Of a stretch of 64,000 nucleotides of DNA, positions 54,382-63,489 are shown piece by piece (positions within the stretch are counted from its first letter, which is position 1; each line of letters opens with the position of its first letter). The translations under genes and the position numbers were made by a program. Below the pieces are notes generated by a model. It saw only the letters and a list, made by a program, of their open reading frames with translations. It had not been told where the DNA came from and made no database searches. Source of the stretch: Pseudomonas putida (GTDB taxonomy: Bacteria; Pseudomonadota; Gammaproteobacteria; Pseudomonadales; Pseudomonadaceae); contig NZ_CP016634.1 of assembly GCF_002741075.1 (NCBI RefSeq), forward strand, positions 4,246,001 to 4,310,000, in the 5' to 3' direction.

Positions 54382-55275
54382 ATGAAACTGCCGCCACTTA
54401 CCGCTTTTCGTTACTTCGACATCGCCGCCGAAACCGAAAGCTTCGTGCGCGCCGCCGAGCGCCTGCATGTGACCCATGGCGCCGTCAGCCGCCAGGTGCG
54501 ACTGCTGGAAGAGAGCCTTGGCGTCGAACTGTTCGAACGACGCAACCGGGCGATCTTCCTCACCCCTGCGGGCCGGACGCTGCACAGCACCACCCAGTCG
54601 ATATTCGAGCAACTGGAAGGCACCGTGCAGCGCCTGCAAACACAGGAGCGCGATAACGTACTGGTGTTGTCATGCGAACCGACCATCGCCATGCGTTGGC
54701 TGATTCCGCGCCTGCCCCGCTTCCACGCCGCCCACCCAGACCTGCAACTGCACCTGGTAGCCGCCGGCGGCCCGGTGGACTTCGCCCGTGCCGGCGTCGA
54801 CCTGGCCCTGCGCCGTGACGACTTTCATTGGGACCGGCAACTGCATAGCCTGAAGATCTGCGACGAATGGATCGGCCCCGTCTGCCAACCCAACCTGAGC
54901 AGCAGGCTCGACGGGCAACGTCTGCTACACAGCGCCACCCGTCCCAACGCCTGGGCTACCTGGCTGCGTCTGAACGACAGGCAAACCCGAGATACCGAGC
55001 GAAGCGACTTCGAGCATTTCTACCTGTCCATCCAAGCCGCCAGCGCGGGCCTGGGCCTGGCGATTGCGTCGGCCCTGATGGTGCGCGACGAACTCGACAG
55101 CGGGCAGCTACAGGCGCCGTTTAGCTTCTTGCGCGATGGCTCTGCCTACCACCTGCTCAGCCCCCGACCATTGGAGGCCGGTGACAAGCGCCAGCGCTTT
55201 GCCACATGGGTGGTTCAAGAATGCCAGAGCTGCTTGGCTCACTTGGGCTTGATGCAAAACGACGAGCCCGAGTGA
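54382..55275 (+). CDS. LysR-family regulator, GcvA type
   Basis: The 297-residue protein has the N-terminal helix-turn-helix with the GcvA-type opening MKLPPLTAFRYFDIAAETESF and AAERLHVTHGAVSRQVRLLEE, then the effector domain. It diverges from the LysE exporter across 198 bases, where a decayed REP is also seen, and probably regulates it. Its last 37 bases overlap, tail to tail, the end of the leftward M15 peptidase gene. Confidence 0.9.
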   Translation: MKLPPLTAFRYFDIAAETESFVRAAERLHVTHGAVSRQVRLLEESLGVELFERRNRAIFLTPAGRTLHSTTQSIFEQLEGTVQRLQTQERDNVLVLSCEPTIAMRWLIPRLPRFHAAHPDLQLHLVAAGGPVDFARAGVDLALRRDDFHWDRQLHSLKICDEWIGPVCQPNLSSRLDGQRLLHSATRPNAWATWLRLNDRQTRDTERSDFEHFYLSIQAASAGLGLAIASALMVRDELDSGQLQAPFSFLRDGSAYHLLSPRPLEAGDKRQRFATWVVQECQSCLAHLGLMQNDEPE

Positions 55276-55823
55276 CCGTCGCCGCCCCACGTCCGAAACC
55301 CTGCAGTATCCAGATGGATGCGCCCCGTCGGGTAACGCCCCAGCCCCATGTTCCAGGCTTGGCCGTACTGCTGCCAGAAGCGGCATAGCGGATTGGGATC
55401 CGACCAGGCTGGCAGGAGCAGGTCGACGGCGAAGGCGCGCGCATGGGCACTGCCCACCGCTCCGCCCGCACAGGCGTTCAGGCGAGGATCGCGATAGGCC
55501 GAGACCACTTCGAACTGGCGCAGAACGCGTTGCTCGTCGAGCGTCTTGAGCAACGCCAGGGTAGAACGCACCTGAGGCCACTGGGCAGCCGGCGGCACGG
55601 CGAAGGGCGAGGCCCGGCACAGGCGCCAGTCCGACGCCGAGCGCAGCAGTTGGTGGATCGGCACCACGCCATATAGGCGCGCATCCACCAGCATCTGGCG
55701 AAAGGCACGGGTCTCATGGTCACCCGCCCACTGGGCGAACATCCACAGGTCTCGATCATCGGCGCAGGCTTGAGCGCCCATTACCAGACTTGCCGCCAGC
55801 GCCGCCAGTGTCGTGCCTTTCAT
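55239..55823 (-). CDS. Peptidase M15-family (D-Ala-D-Ala carboxypeptidase-like) secreted protein
   Basis: Starting at the ATG at 55823, with AGGGGTGG upstream, gives 194 residues with a signal peptide (MKGTTLAALAASLVMGAQACA). The M15 zinc motif is visible as VVSAYRDPRLNACAGG and SAHARAFAVDL (first His and Asp ligands) near residues 118-150, with a second His in GRIHLDTAG near residue 178. Periplasmic peptidoglycan trimming is the probable role. The 3' end overlaps the LysR gene by 37 bases. Confidence 0.78.
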   Translation of the reverse strand: MKGTTLAALAASLVMGAQACADDRDLWMFAQWAGDHETRAFRQMLVDARLYGVVPIHQLLRSASDWRLCRASPFAVPPAAQWPQVRSTLALLKTLDEQRVLRQFEVVSAYRDPRLNACAGGAVGSAHARAFAVDLLLPAWSDPNPLCRFWQQYGQAWNMGLGRYPTGRIHLDTAGFRTWGGDGHSGSSFCIKPK

Positions 55824-55886
55824 CTGCCACCCCTGTGCCCACCCTTTCATCGAGTAAAGCACGAGACCTGCGCCGCAGATGGCGGG

Positions 55887-56525
55887 TTACTCCAGAGGCC
55901 GCAGGCGATACTGGGGCGGCAACTGGGCAAAGCCGCTGATGGTGGTGTCCAGGCTCTTCCAGCGACCATCCTTGATGCCATAGATGCAGCCATGAATGGA
56001 CAGGTCCTGCCCTCGATGCCAGGCGTTCTGCACGATGCTGGTATGAGCCACGTTGGCGACCTGCTGGATGACATTGAGCTCGCACATCCGATCGACCTTG
56101 GCCTCTTCACTTTCCAACTTGGCCAACTCGCCGCGCTTTTCGTAGTACAGGTCGCGAATCGAACGCAACCAGCCATCGATCAGGCCCAACTGCCGGTCCT
56201 GCATGGCCGCCCGTACACCACCGCAGCCATAGTGGCCGGTGACCAGGATATGCTTGACCTTGAGTACCTCGACCGCGTACTGGATCACCGACAGGCAGTT
56301 CAGATCGGTGTGCAGCACCACGTTGGCGACGTTGCGATGCACGAACAAATCCCCCGGCAGCATGCCGACGATCTCGTTGGCCGGCACGCGGGCATCGGAG
56401 CAGCCGATCCAGAGGAATTCAGGGGTTTGCTGACGGGCCAGCTTGGCAAAGAAGTCCGGGTCGCGCTGCTTGATCGCATCGGCCCAGCGTTCGTTGTTGT
56501 CGATCAGTTCCTGCAAGTCATGCAT
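55887..56525 (-). CDS. can: Beta-class carbonic anhydrase
   Basis: Interconverts CO2 and bicarbonate with a catalytic zinc. The 212-residue protein has the zinc ligands in LWIGCSDARVPANEI (Cys and Asp near residue 42) and GHYGCGGVRAAM (His and Cys near residue 98). Length and motifs match E. coli Can (CynT2). Confidence 0.93.
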   Translation of the reverse strand: MHDLQELIDNNERWADAIKQRDPDFFAKLARQQTPEFLWIGCSDARVPANEIVGMLPGDLFVHRNVANVVLHTDLNCLSVIQYAVEVLKVKHILVTGHYGCGGVRAAMQDRQLGLIDGWLRSIRDLYYEKRGELAKLESEEAKVDRMCELNVIQQVANVAHTSIVQNAWHRGQDLSIHGCIYGIKDGRWKSLDTTISGFAQLPPQYRLRPLE

Positions 56526-56577
56526 GGTCGTTGCCTCATCAGGGTATGGCTGTGTGACACGACCTGGCCCTGCGAGG

Positions 56578-57033
56578 TCACTCTTCGAGCAGGGTGCAGG
56601 CCATCACCAGGGCGTCTTCGCGACCGCCCGCGACAGGGTAGTAATCCCGGCGCCGGCCGATTTCGTTGAATCCGTAGCGCTCATACAGACGATAGGCCGA
56701 CTGGTTGCTCGCGCGCACTTCCAGGAAGCATTCACGACCATTGAGCTGGTAGGCCCGCGCCATCAGGTGCTCGAGCAGGCGCAGCCCCAGGCCGCATCCC
56801 TGGTTCTCCGGCTTGACGGTGATATTGAGCAGGTGCGCTTCGTCGATGATCACATTGATCACGCCATGCCCCACCTGCTGCTGGCCGTCGAACATCAGCC
56901 ACACTTCGTAGGATTTGAGCGCATCCTGAAAGATCCCGCGGGTCCAGGGATGACTGAACGCGGCATATTCGATCTTAAGCACGGCATCCAGATCCGCCTC
57001 GGTCATCCGGCGGAAACTGATCGAGTCACTCAT
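56578..57033 (-). CDS. rimI: Ribosomal protein S18-alanine N-acetyltransferase
   Basis: GNAT enzyme that acetylates the N-terminal alanine of ribosomal protein S18. The 151-residue protein has the acetyl-CoA loop VKPENQGCGLGLRLLEHLM near residue 78 and the RimI segment FLEVRASNQSAYRLYERYGF near residue 103. The start overlaps the psi subunit gene stop in an ATGA, and holD-rimI is also adjacent in enteric bacteria. Confidence 0.93.
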   Translation of the reverse strand: MSDSISFRRMTEADLDAVLKIEYAAFSHPWTRGIFQDALKSYEVWLMFDGQQQVGHGVINVIIDEAHLLNITVKPENQGCGLGLRLLEHLMARAYQLNGRECFLEVRASNQSAYRLYERYGFNEIGRRRDYYPVAGGREDALVMACTLLEE

Positions 57034-57854
57034 TCAACGCTCTTCCAGCGCGCCATCAGCCGGCGCATCGCTTGCCAGACGTCCGCCTTGCGCTGCGGCT
57101 CGTCCATCAACAGTTCAAGGCCCGGCAAGGCCCAGGCATCGCCCAGGCCCTCGACCTTAAGTTCTTGGTAGTAGGCCTCGCCGTCGGCTTGGCCGGCGAA
57201 GCGCACGGCCGGCAGGCCGACCAGCCAGAGGCAGGTACAGGGCGCCTCTTCCAGGCGAGCCTGGATGAACCCTTGGACGAAATCCCGCGCCGCCTCAGGG
57301 CCCTGGTCCATGTTGCCACGCACCAACAATGGCCAGCGCACCGGTTCGCCGATGATCTGCGGTGCATCGGGCAGGCCGGCGGCACGTAGCATGTCCTTGA
57401 GCAGCAGGTAGGACGGGTCGCGACTCTGGAACGGCTGGCCGGTCGCCAGCTCCACCAACAGCAGGCAACTGCCCGCGCGCAGCAACTGCAGGGCGAAACG
57501 CGGCGGCGGGACAGGTGCAGGCCGAGGTGCCGGAGCCTGCTCCTCGGCTTCGACAGGTTTGCTGGCCGGCTTGGGCACACTGCCGGGGCGGGGAATCTCG
57601 ATCTTCGGTCGCTCGACCGAGCGGGCCTGGGGCCCAACTGGCGCCTCCCGGGACGGCTGTGCCGGTGGCTGCACGTCCCCGTGGAAATCCTCGACCGGCG
57701 CCAAGGGCGCCAGCAGCTCCGGACGCGATGGCGCGGCGAACGGCAATTCGGCGCGCGGCAGCCAATGCACCACTTGCATGGCGGAAAGGTAGGCGCGGCG
57801 GCGGGGCTCGGTCAGCAAGGCACAGGCATCCGGGGAACGAAAACAGTCGGCCAT
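57030..57854 (-). CDS. holD: Pseudomonad DNA polymerase III psi subunit (HolD-like)
   Basis: The 274-residue protein (ATG at 57854) has a proline-rich middle (residues 75-150) between an N-terminal SAMQVVHWLPRAELPF motif and a C-terminal domain with PSYLLLKDMLRAAGL and ALPGLELLMDEPQRKADVWQAM. The pattern resembles E. coli HolD, which ends with a similar PALTDL...RAALWQQI segment, and the gene is coupled to rimI as holD is in E. coli. A cryptic, divergent psi subunit encoded beside rimI is known from P. aeruginosa. An ATG at 57920 would extend it through a REP-like stretch. Confidence 0.72.
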   Translation of the reverse strand: MADCFRSPDACALLTEPRRRAYLSAMQVVHWLPRAELPFAAPSRPELLAPLAPVEDFHGDVQPPAQPSREAPVGPQARSVERPKIEIPRPGSVPKPASKPVEAEEQAPAPRPAPVPPPRFALQLLRAGSCLLLVELATGQPFQSRDPSYLLLKDMLRAAGLPDAPQIIGEPVRWPLLVRGNMDQGPEAARDFVQGFIQARLEEAPCTCLWLVGLPAVRFAGQADGEAYYQELKVEGLGDAWALPGLELLMDEPQRKADVWQAMRRLMARWKSVE

Positions 57855-57917
57855 TCTAACGCCGTTACCCTGCAAGCGCCGCAACTGGTCGGCGGAAATT
57901 TGTTGCCTGCTCTGCTC

Positions 57918-57935
57918 CATTCGCGGGTAAACCCC
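57918..57935. repeat. Degenerate REP half-site
   Basis: CATTCGCGGGTAAACCCC retains the REP core but not the following GCTCCCACAG. It lies in the divergent spacer between the psi subunit and MksF genes. Confidence 0.6.
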
Positions 57936-58107
57936 ATACAGCAGTCGCCACACGGCTTGTACTGTGCGTGGCACCTGGGCCCGCGAAGGGACCAATCAAC
58001 GCTCAGCAAGCCTTCAGGCCATACCTCATTACAGACCAAGGGGTGAAATCCTCCCCCCCGGATGCAGTACAATCGCCCCTTTTATTTGGCAACGAGTCGA
58101 CCCGCCA

Positions 58108-59385
58108 ATGATCGAACCCAAGCGCGTCCTGCGCGCCCTAGCCGAACACTGGGCCCTGATCGAGCCGCTGTGCGAGCGTTTCGACCAGGGCACCCTGAGC
58201 CTGGTCGAACTGCGCCAGCAACTGGCCCGGCAGCAGGTGGAGAGCACGCCGCAGGACATCACCCAGCTGCTGGACGTATGGATACGCCTGGATATCCTGG
58301 TGCCGGTGGCCAAGAGCCCGAACCGCTTCGAGCTCAACGCCCAGATCCATGACTTCCTCGCCTACCTGCGTCGCGAGCATCGCCTGGGTCTGTGCCTGGA
58401 GATCGAAGCCTACCTGCGCCACCTGGAGCGCCTGGCCGGGCACATCCAGGACGCCTTCGACAACCGCGACAGCGACGACCTGGCGCGCCAACTGCGCCTG
58501 CTCGACATGCGCGTGCGCGATGTCCTGAAGAAGCTCGACAACGACGAACAGGCGCTGGTCGCCGTGGCCGAACGGGCCAAGACCAGCAACCGCCAGATCC
58601 CCCTTCGCCAGCGTTACGCTGAAGTCCTGGCCACCTGGGACGAATACGTCGAGCCGATGATCCAACTGGTCAATGCCGACGGCGCCTTCGAGCAGGGCGT
58701 GCGCAAGGTCGAGACCGTGCTGCTGCGCCTGCTAGGCGAGCAGGCACGCTTGGGCCACCTGGTCGACGACGACATGCTGCTGCGCACCCACGCGCGTATT
58801 CTCGAAATGCAGACCAGCGCCCAGCTCACCTTGCGCCACGCCCGAGAGCTGCTGCTGCCACTGCGCGAAGAAGCGCGCCGGCACAACGCCGTCACCCGTG
58901 GCGCGGCCCTGGCCCTGTCGGTGATCCGCCGCAAAGGCATCGACGCCGTGCCCCATGCGGCCATGCCGATGTTCACCCGCCCGCAGAGCACCTTCCTCGG
59001 CAGCGCCAGCCAGGTCGAGGCCTATGTGTATGCCCTGGCCCGCTTCGAGCCCAAGCCCGCGCGCTTCCCCAAGGCGCATAAGAGCCAGAAGGGCCCTTTG
59101 CCCCGCGCCCCGCGCACGGTCAAGGAAATGCTCGAACGCTGCGAGGATGCCCTGCCGTTGCCAGATCTCATGGTCTGGCTGCTCGAGCAGGAGCCCGAAG
59201 GCGCCACCGACGAATTGCTGTACTGGTTCTCGCGCCTGTCGCGGGAGAAGCGCTTTAGCCGCGAACGCCTGGACCGCCGCGAGTACACCACCCGCGAGCA
59301 CCTGGTCAGCCTGCGCTCCTTCGCCCTGACCTCCAGCCGCGAAACCACGCCTGAATCCAACGCGAGCCCAGCCAATGCATCTTGA
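58108..59385 (+). CDS. mksF: Condensin subunit MksF (kleisin)
   Basis: The first gene of the MukBEF-like condensin operon. The 425-residue protein starts at 58108 (MIEPKRVLRALAEHW), with N-terminal winged-helix character, a long helical middle and a charged C-terminus (RLSREKRFSRERLDRREYTTREH). In P. aeruginosa the same order F-E-B encodes the Mks condensin, which organises the chromosome together with SMC-ScpAB. The frame ends 11 bases inside mksE, so the genes are coupled. There is little primary-sequence signature for kleisins, so the call rests on order and size. Confidence 0.8.
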   Translation: MIEPKRVLRALAEHWALIEPLCERFDQGTLSLVELRQQLARQQVESTPQDITQLLDVWIRLDILVPVAKSPNRFELNAQIHDFLAYLRREHRLGLCLEIEAYLRHLERLAGHIQDAFDNRDSDDLARQLRLLDMRVRDVLKKLDNDEQALVAVAERAKTSNRQIPLRQRYAEVLATWDEYVEPMIQLVNADGAFEQGVRKVETVLLRLLGEQARLGHLVDDDMLLRTHARILEMQTSAQLTLRHARELLLPLREEARRHNAVTRGAALALSVIRRKGIDAVPHAAMPMFTRPQSTFLGSASQVEAYVYALARFEPKPARFPKAHKSQKGPLPRAPRTVKEMLERCEDALPLPDLMVWLLEQEPEGATDELLYWFSRLSREKRFSRERLDRREYTTREHLVSLRSFALTSSRETTPESNASPANAS

Positions 59386-60082
59386 TCTTTCCGAACTGTC
59401 CCAGCTCGCGCCCATCTTCCGCGAGCTGTTCAAAGGCTTTCACATAAGCCGCCGCGACCCTGAGCTGTATGCCCAGCTGTCGAACTTCCAGGACCAATAC
59501 CGCACCCTGTTCAAGGCCCTGGGCTTCGAACTGGTGTGCGATACCCGCGGTTTCTATTACTTCGTGCCCGAGCAGGCCGCCGCGCAGGTCAACAAGACCG
59601 CCCAGCGCCTGTCGCTGTTCACCTTCATTCTGGTCGAGCACCTGGCCGACCAGGGGCGCGACCCGATGGCCGTGCTCGACGGCGGTAGCATCGGCCGCGA
59701 TGAGCTGCCTTCACTGCTGGAAAAGTACCGCGACCTGTTCATCCAGGCCGAAGTACAGACCGTCGACGAACTGGAAGAAAAGATCCTGCGCCGCATGACC
59801 CAACTGGGCTTCGCCCACGAGGAGGGCGGCATCTACCGCTTCCTGCCGCCAATGCATCGCTTCCTCGACGTCTGCCTGTCGGTCCAGCAGGACCGCGACC
59901 TGGCCGCCAGCCTGCACAGCGACCTGCCGCTGCCAACGCCGGTACTGGTCGAGGAAGAGAGCCCGGAAGAACTCAACCGCACCGACGACCCGCTCGACCT
60001 ATCACCGTTCGACGGCGAAGAGAGCGAGGAAGAAGCCCTGGCACGGGCCATTCGCGAAGAGCAACAGGAGATTGACGCATGA
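59375..60082 (+). CDS. mksE: Condensin subunit MksE
   Basis: The 235-residue protein, mostly helical with a winged-helix pattern (DELEEKILRRMTQLGFAHEEGGIYRFLPPM near residues 130-160) and an acidic C-terminus (LSPFDGEESEEEALA), matches the MksE/MukE partner that binds the kleisin. Its start overlaps mksF and its end overlaps mksB by 4 bases. Confidence 0.82.
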   Translation: MHLDLSELSQLAPIFRELFKGFHISRRDPELYAQLSNFQDQYRTLFKALGFELVCDTRGFYYFVPEQAAAQVNKTAQRLSLFTFILVEHLADQGRDPMAVLDGGSIGRDELPSLLEKYRDLFIQAEVQTVDELEEKILRRMTQLGFAHEEGGIYRFLPPMHRFLDVCLSVQQDRDLAASLHSDLPLPTPVLVEEESPEELNRTDDPLDLSPFDGEESEEEALARAIREEQQEIDA

Positions 60083-62910
60083 GCCAGGAACGCTACGGTA
60101 TCCGCCGCTTCGCACTGCTCAACACCGCCGGCTACAGTCTGGGCCTGTTCCCCCTGGAGCAGCCGCTGTCGGTCTACGGTGCCAACAACCTCGGCAAATC
60201 CGCCTCGATCAACGCGTTGCAGTTCCCGATCCTGGCGCGCATGTCCGACATGAGTTTCGGCAAGTACAGCCTGGAGCAGTCGCGCCGGTTCTACTTCGCC
60301 AGCGACACCAGCTACATCCTTTGCGAACTGAACCTGCCCCACGGCCCGCATGTGATCGGCGTTGTCGGTCGCGGCCCAGGCGGCGGCTTCGGTCACCAGT
60401 TCTTCGCCTACCAGGGCCAGCTGGACCTGGCGCACTACCAAAAGAACGACACCTGCCTACGTCAGAAAGAGCTGTTCACCAACCTCGAGCAGCACGGCCT
60501 GAAGGCCTATGAACTCAAGCCGGACGAACTGCGCCGACTGCTGGTCGGCGGCCACACGTCGGTGCCGCTGGACCTGACCCTGATCCCGCTGCGCTCGACC
60601 AGCGAACAGAGCCTCAAGACCTTCCGCTCGCTGTTCATCAACCTGCTGCACATGCGCGAAATCACCGCGGCCAAGCTCAAGCAGCTGTTCCTCGATGCCT
60701 TCGAGCACAGCCTGCGCTCGGGCAGCGTCGACTACATCGCCGCCTGCGAAGAAGCCTTCCGCGACGTGCGCCGCATGGAGCAGGACTACAACGCCCTGGT
60801 CGCCGCTGGCCCGCTGGTCGAGGCCCTGGCTGGTGGCGTCGCCCAGCGCGACATCCTGCGCGGCAAGCTGCACCGCCTTTCGCCCCTGCTCGACAACCTG
60901 CTGGGCACCTGGCAGGAATACGCCATGGCGCGCAAGGAAGAGCTGGTCATCCAGGCCGAGCACTTCCGGGGCGAGCAGGACCGTCTGCAGAACGATCAGC
61001 GTGGCGGCACTCAGGAACTGATGCGCCTGGAGCGCGAGATCACCGGCATCCAGCGCTGGCTCGGCGAGCTGTCGGTGCTCAAGCACCGCTTCGCCCTGGT
61101 CGAGGACGCCAAGGTCCTGGAGCAGCAACTGCTGGCTGCCAAGGACGCCCACGACGAACTGGCCGGCGCCCTGGCGCAGTCGCGCCAGTTCTCCGCTGAG
61201 GATCTCGACGAGCGCGTGCGCGATCTGGAAAAACGCCTCAAGCAGGTCAAGCAGCAGCTCGACCATGCCGACAACAACAGCTATGCCCGCCTGCGCGAGG
61301 AGTTCTCCCAGCAGGACGTCGATCGCCTGATGCGCCTGTTCAACGGTGCGCTGTTCAGCCTGCCACTGGGCGATCGCGGCATCGAGCTGGATGACAGCGA
61401 TATCTGGGTCAAGACCCTCGAAGCAGTGCTCGACAGTTTCAAGGGCGAGCGTTTCGAAGTGCCTGGCCTGTCCATCGACCTGTCGCACATCGACCCACCG
61501 GCCCTGCAGGCCCTGGCAGACCGCGCCGCCCTGCGCGACCAGAAAGAACGCCTGGAAAAAGAACTCAAGCAGCTCAAGACCCAGCAGGCCGTCGCTGCCG
61601 ACCGCAGCGCGAGCAAGGCCCAGACCGAGGCCCTGTACCAGCAGGTGCTCGATGCCCAGAAGGCCCTGGAGGACTTCCGCCGCAGCGAAACCCTGAGCGC
61701 CGAAGAGCCTGAAAAGATGGAGCAACTGGCGCAACTGGAAGCCGCCCAGGACGAACTCAAGCGCTCCAGCGACGCCTTCACCGAACGCGTCCAGCAACTG
61801 TCGGCCAAGCTGCAATTGGTCGGCCGCCAGATCGCCGACCTCGAAGCCAAGCAGCGCACCCTCGACGACGCCCTGCGCCGCCGCCAGTTGCTGCCGGCCG
61901 ATCTGCCGTTCGGCACGCCATTCATGGAGGCGGTCGACGACTCCATGGACAACCTGCTGCCACTGCTCAACGACTATCAGGACAGCTGGCAGGCGCTGCA
62001 ACGCGTGGACAACCAGATCGAGGCGCTGTACGCCCAGGTACGCCTAAAGGGCGTGGCCAAGTTCGACAGCGAAGACGACATGGAGCGCCGCCTGCAGCTA
62101 CTGATCAACGCCTACTCGCACCGCACCGAAGAGGCCCTGACCCTGGCCAAGGCCCGTCGCGCGGCGGTTACCGACATCGCCCGGACCCTGCGCAACATCC
62201 GCAGCGACTACGACAGCCTCGAACATCAACTGGCGCTGTTCAACCGCGAGATCAACAAGCGCCAGGTGTCCAACCTGGAAAGCTTCCGCGTGGTCCTTGC
62301 ACCGAACAAGGAAGCGCTCAAGCACATCGACCAGATCATCCACAGCGCCGGCCAGTACGAGGAAGGCGAGACCCTGTCGGTGTTCGATCTGACCCAGAGT
62401 GCCGAGCAGGATCACAAGAACGAAGAGGCCAAGGAATACCTGGCACGGCTGGTGGCGGCCAACCACAACCAGTTGGGCCTGAAGGACCTCTTCGAGCTGG
62501 CCTTCGAGATCACCAAGATCAACAGCCAGCCCGTGATCCACGCCGACATCGATGGCGCCGCGTCCAACGGCACCACCATGACCATCAAGGCGCTGACCAA
62601 CATGTACCTGTTGCTGCACCTGATGGACCGTGACCTGGCCGGGCGCATCCGTCTGCCCTACTACCTCGACGAAGCGGCGGACATCGACGAACGCAACCAG
62701 GCGGCATTGCTGGAAACCAGCCAGCAGTTGGGCTTCGTGCCAATCCTGGCGAGCGTCAAGCCGCAGGTGTCGGCGCGGGTGGCGATCGATCTGGAAGGCG
62801 GTAGCGGGCCGAACGGCATCTATATCGACGAGGCGGACTGGAAATTCATCAGCCGTATCGATGAAGTGAAGGCGATCGTGCGTGAGGATGAGGCCGAGGA
62901 GCTGGCCTGA
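60079..62910 (+). CDS. mksB: Condensin subunit MksB (SMC-like ATPase)
   Basis: The 943-residue protein has an N-terminal P-loop GANNLGKS (residues about 35-42) with the head domain, a long coiled coil from about residue 290 to 720 with a hinge-like break near 440-480, and a C-terminal head with SNGTTMTIKALTNMYLLL and the Walker B LDEAADID near residue 863. This is the MukB-like SMC layout in the short Mks form. No MksG nuclease gene follows, as in the chromosomal pseudomonad system. A terminator is 11 bases after the stop. Confidence 0.9.
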   Translation: MSQERYGIRRFALLNTAGYSLGLFPLEQPLSVYGANNLGKSASINALQFPILARMSDMSFGKYSLEQSRRFYFASDTSYILCELNLPHGPHVIGVVGRGPGGGFGHQFFAYQGQLDLAHYQKNDTCLRQKELFTNLEQHGLKAYELKPDELRRLLVGGHTSVPLDLTLIPLRSTSEQSLKTFRSLFINLLHMREITAAKLKQLFLDAFEHSLRSGSVDYIAACEEAFRDVRRMEQDYNALVAAGPLVEALAGGVAQRDILRGKLHRLSPLLDNLLGTWQEYAMARKEELVIQAEHFRGEQDRLQNDQRGGTQELMRLEREITGIQRWLGELSVLKHRFALVEDAKVLEQQLLAAKDAHDELAGALAQSRQFSAEDLDERVRDLEKRLKQVKQQLDHADNNSYARLREEFSQQDVDRLMRLFNGALFSLPLGDRGIELDDSDIWVKTLEAVLDSFKGERFEVPGLSIDLSHIDPPALQALADRAALRDQKERLEKELKQLKTQQAVAADRSASKAQTEALYQQVLDAQKALEDFRRSETLSAEEPEKMEQLAQLEAAQDELKRSSDAFTERVQQLSAKLQLVGRQIADLEAKQRTLDDALRRRQLLPADLPFGTPFMEAVDDSMDNLLPLLNDYQDSWQALQRVDNQIEALYAQVRLKGVAKFDSEDDMERRLQLLINAYSHRTEEALTLAKARRAAVTDIARTLRNIRSDYDSLEHQLALFNREINKRQVSNLESFRVVLAPNKEALKHIDQIIHSAGQYEEGETLSVFDLTQSAEQDHKNEEAKEYLARLVAANHNQLGLKDLFELAFEITKINSQPVIHADIDGAASNGTTMTIKALTNMYLLLHLMDRDLAGRIRLPYYLDEAADIDERNQAALLETSQQLGFVPILASVKPQVSARVAIDLEGGSGPNGIYIDEADWKFISRIDEVKAIVREDEAEELA

Positions 62911-62920
62911 TTCGGTAAAC

Positions 62921-62942
62921 AAGGGCCGCTTTGCGGCCCTTT
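62921..62942 (+). terminator. Intrinsic terminator after mksB
   Basis: AAGGGCCGC pairs with GCGGCCCTT around a TTT loop, followed by only two or three T residues. It is the likely end of the mksFEB transcript. Confidence 0.75.
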
Positions 62943-62995
62943 CGCGGCACAAGGCCGCTCACGCGCACTCGTCTAGGAGCGGCCTAGTGCCGCGA
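62942..62995. repeat. 19-bp inverted repeat between mksB and creA
   Basis: TCGCGGCACAAGGCCGCTC (62942-62960) and GAGCGGCCTAGTGCCGCGA (62977-62995) are complementary at 18 of 19 positions around a 16-base loop. The arm resembles a second, GC-rich palindrome class that is common in P. putida intergenic regions. It lies between convergent genes. Confidence 0.8.
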
Positions 62996-63023
62996 TAGGA
63001 GGCCAGAGGCCTCCCATTCGGTA

Positions 63024-63479
63024 TTACTGGGCCCACGGCAAGATCGGAATCGCCGTCACCGCATTCTGCGGGCTGCCTTCGATCAGCCGGTCGCTGTACA
63101 CCAGGTACACCAGCGTGTTGCGCTTCTTGTCGAGAAAGCGCACCACCTGCATGGTCTTGAATACCAGCGAAGTGCGCTCTTTGAACACTTCCTCGCCGTC
63201 CTTCAACTCGCCCTTGAAGTTGATCGGCCCCACCTGACGGCAGGCAATCGACGCCTCCGCCCGATCCTCGGCCAAGCCCAGCCCACCTTTCACACCGCCA
63301 GTCTTGGCCCGCGACAGGTAGCAGGTCACACCCTCGACCTTCGGATCGTCGAAAGCCTCGACCACGATACGATCGTTCGGCCCGAGAAACTTGAACACAG
63401 TGGATACCTGGCCGATCTCGTCGGCGCCGACCAACATCGGCAGCGCCAAGGCTGCCACGGCAATGATCCTTTTCAGCAC
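63024..63479 (-). CDS. creA: CreA family protein
   Basis: The 151-residue secreted protein starts at a GTG (63479) behind AGGAGG. It has a signal peptide ([19 protein letters not shown]), then the CreA region [25 protein letters not shown] and [15 protein letters not shown]. The function is unknown. It ends against the mksB terminator region and is 10 bases downstream of proB, so the two are co-transcribed. Confidence 0.88.
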   Translation of the reverse strand: MLKRIIAVAALALPMLVGADEIGQVSTVFKFLGPNDRIVVEAFDDPKVEGVTCYLSRAKTGGVKGGLGLAEDRAEASIACRQVGPINFKGELKDGEEVFKERTSLVFKTMQVVRFLDKKRNTLVYLVYSDRLIEGSPQNAVTAIPILPWAQ

Positions 63480-63489
63480 ACCCACCTCC

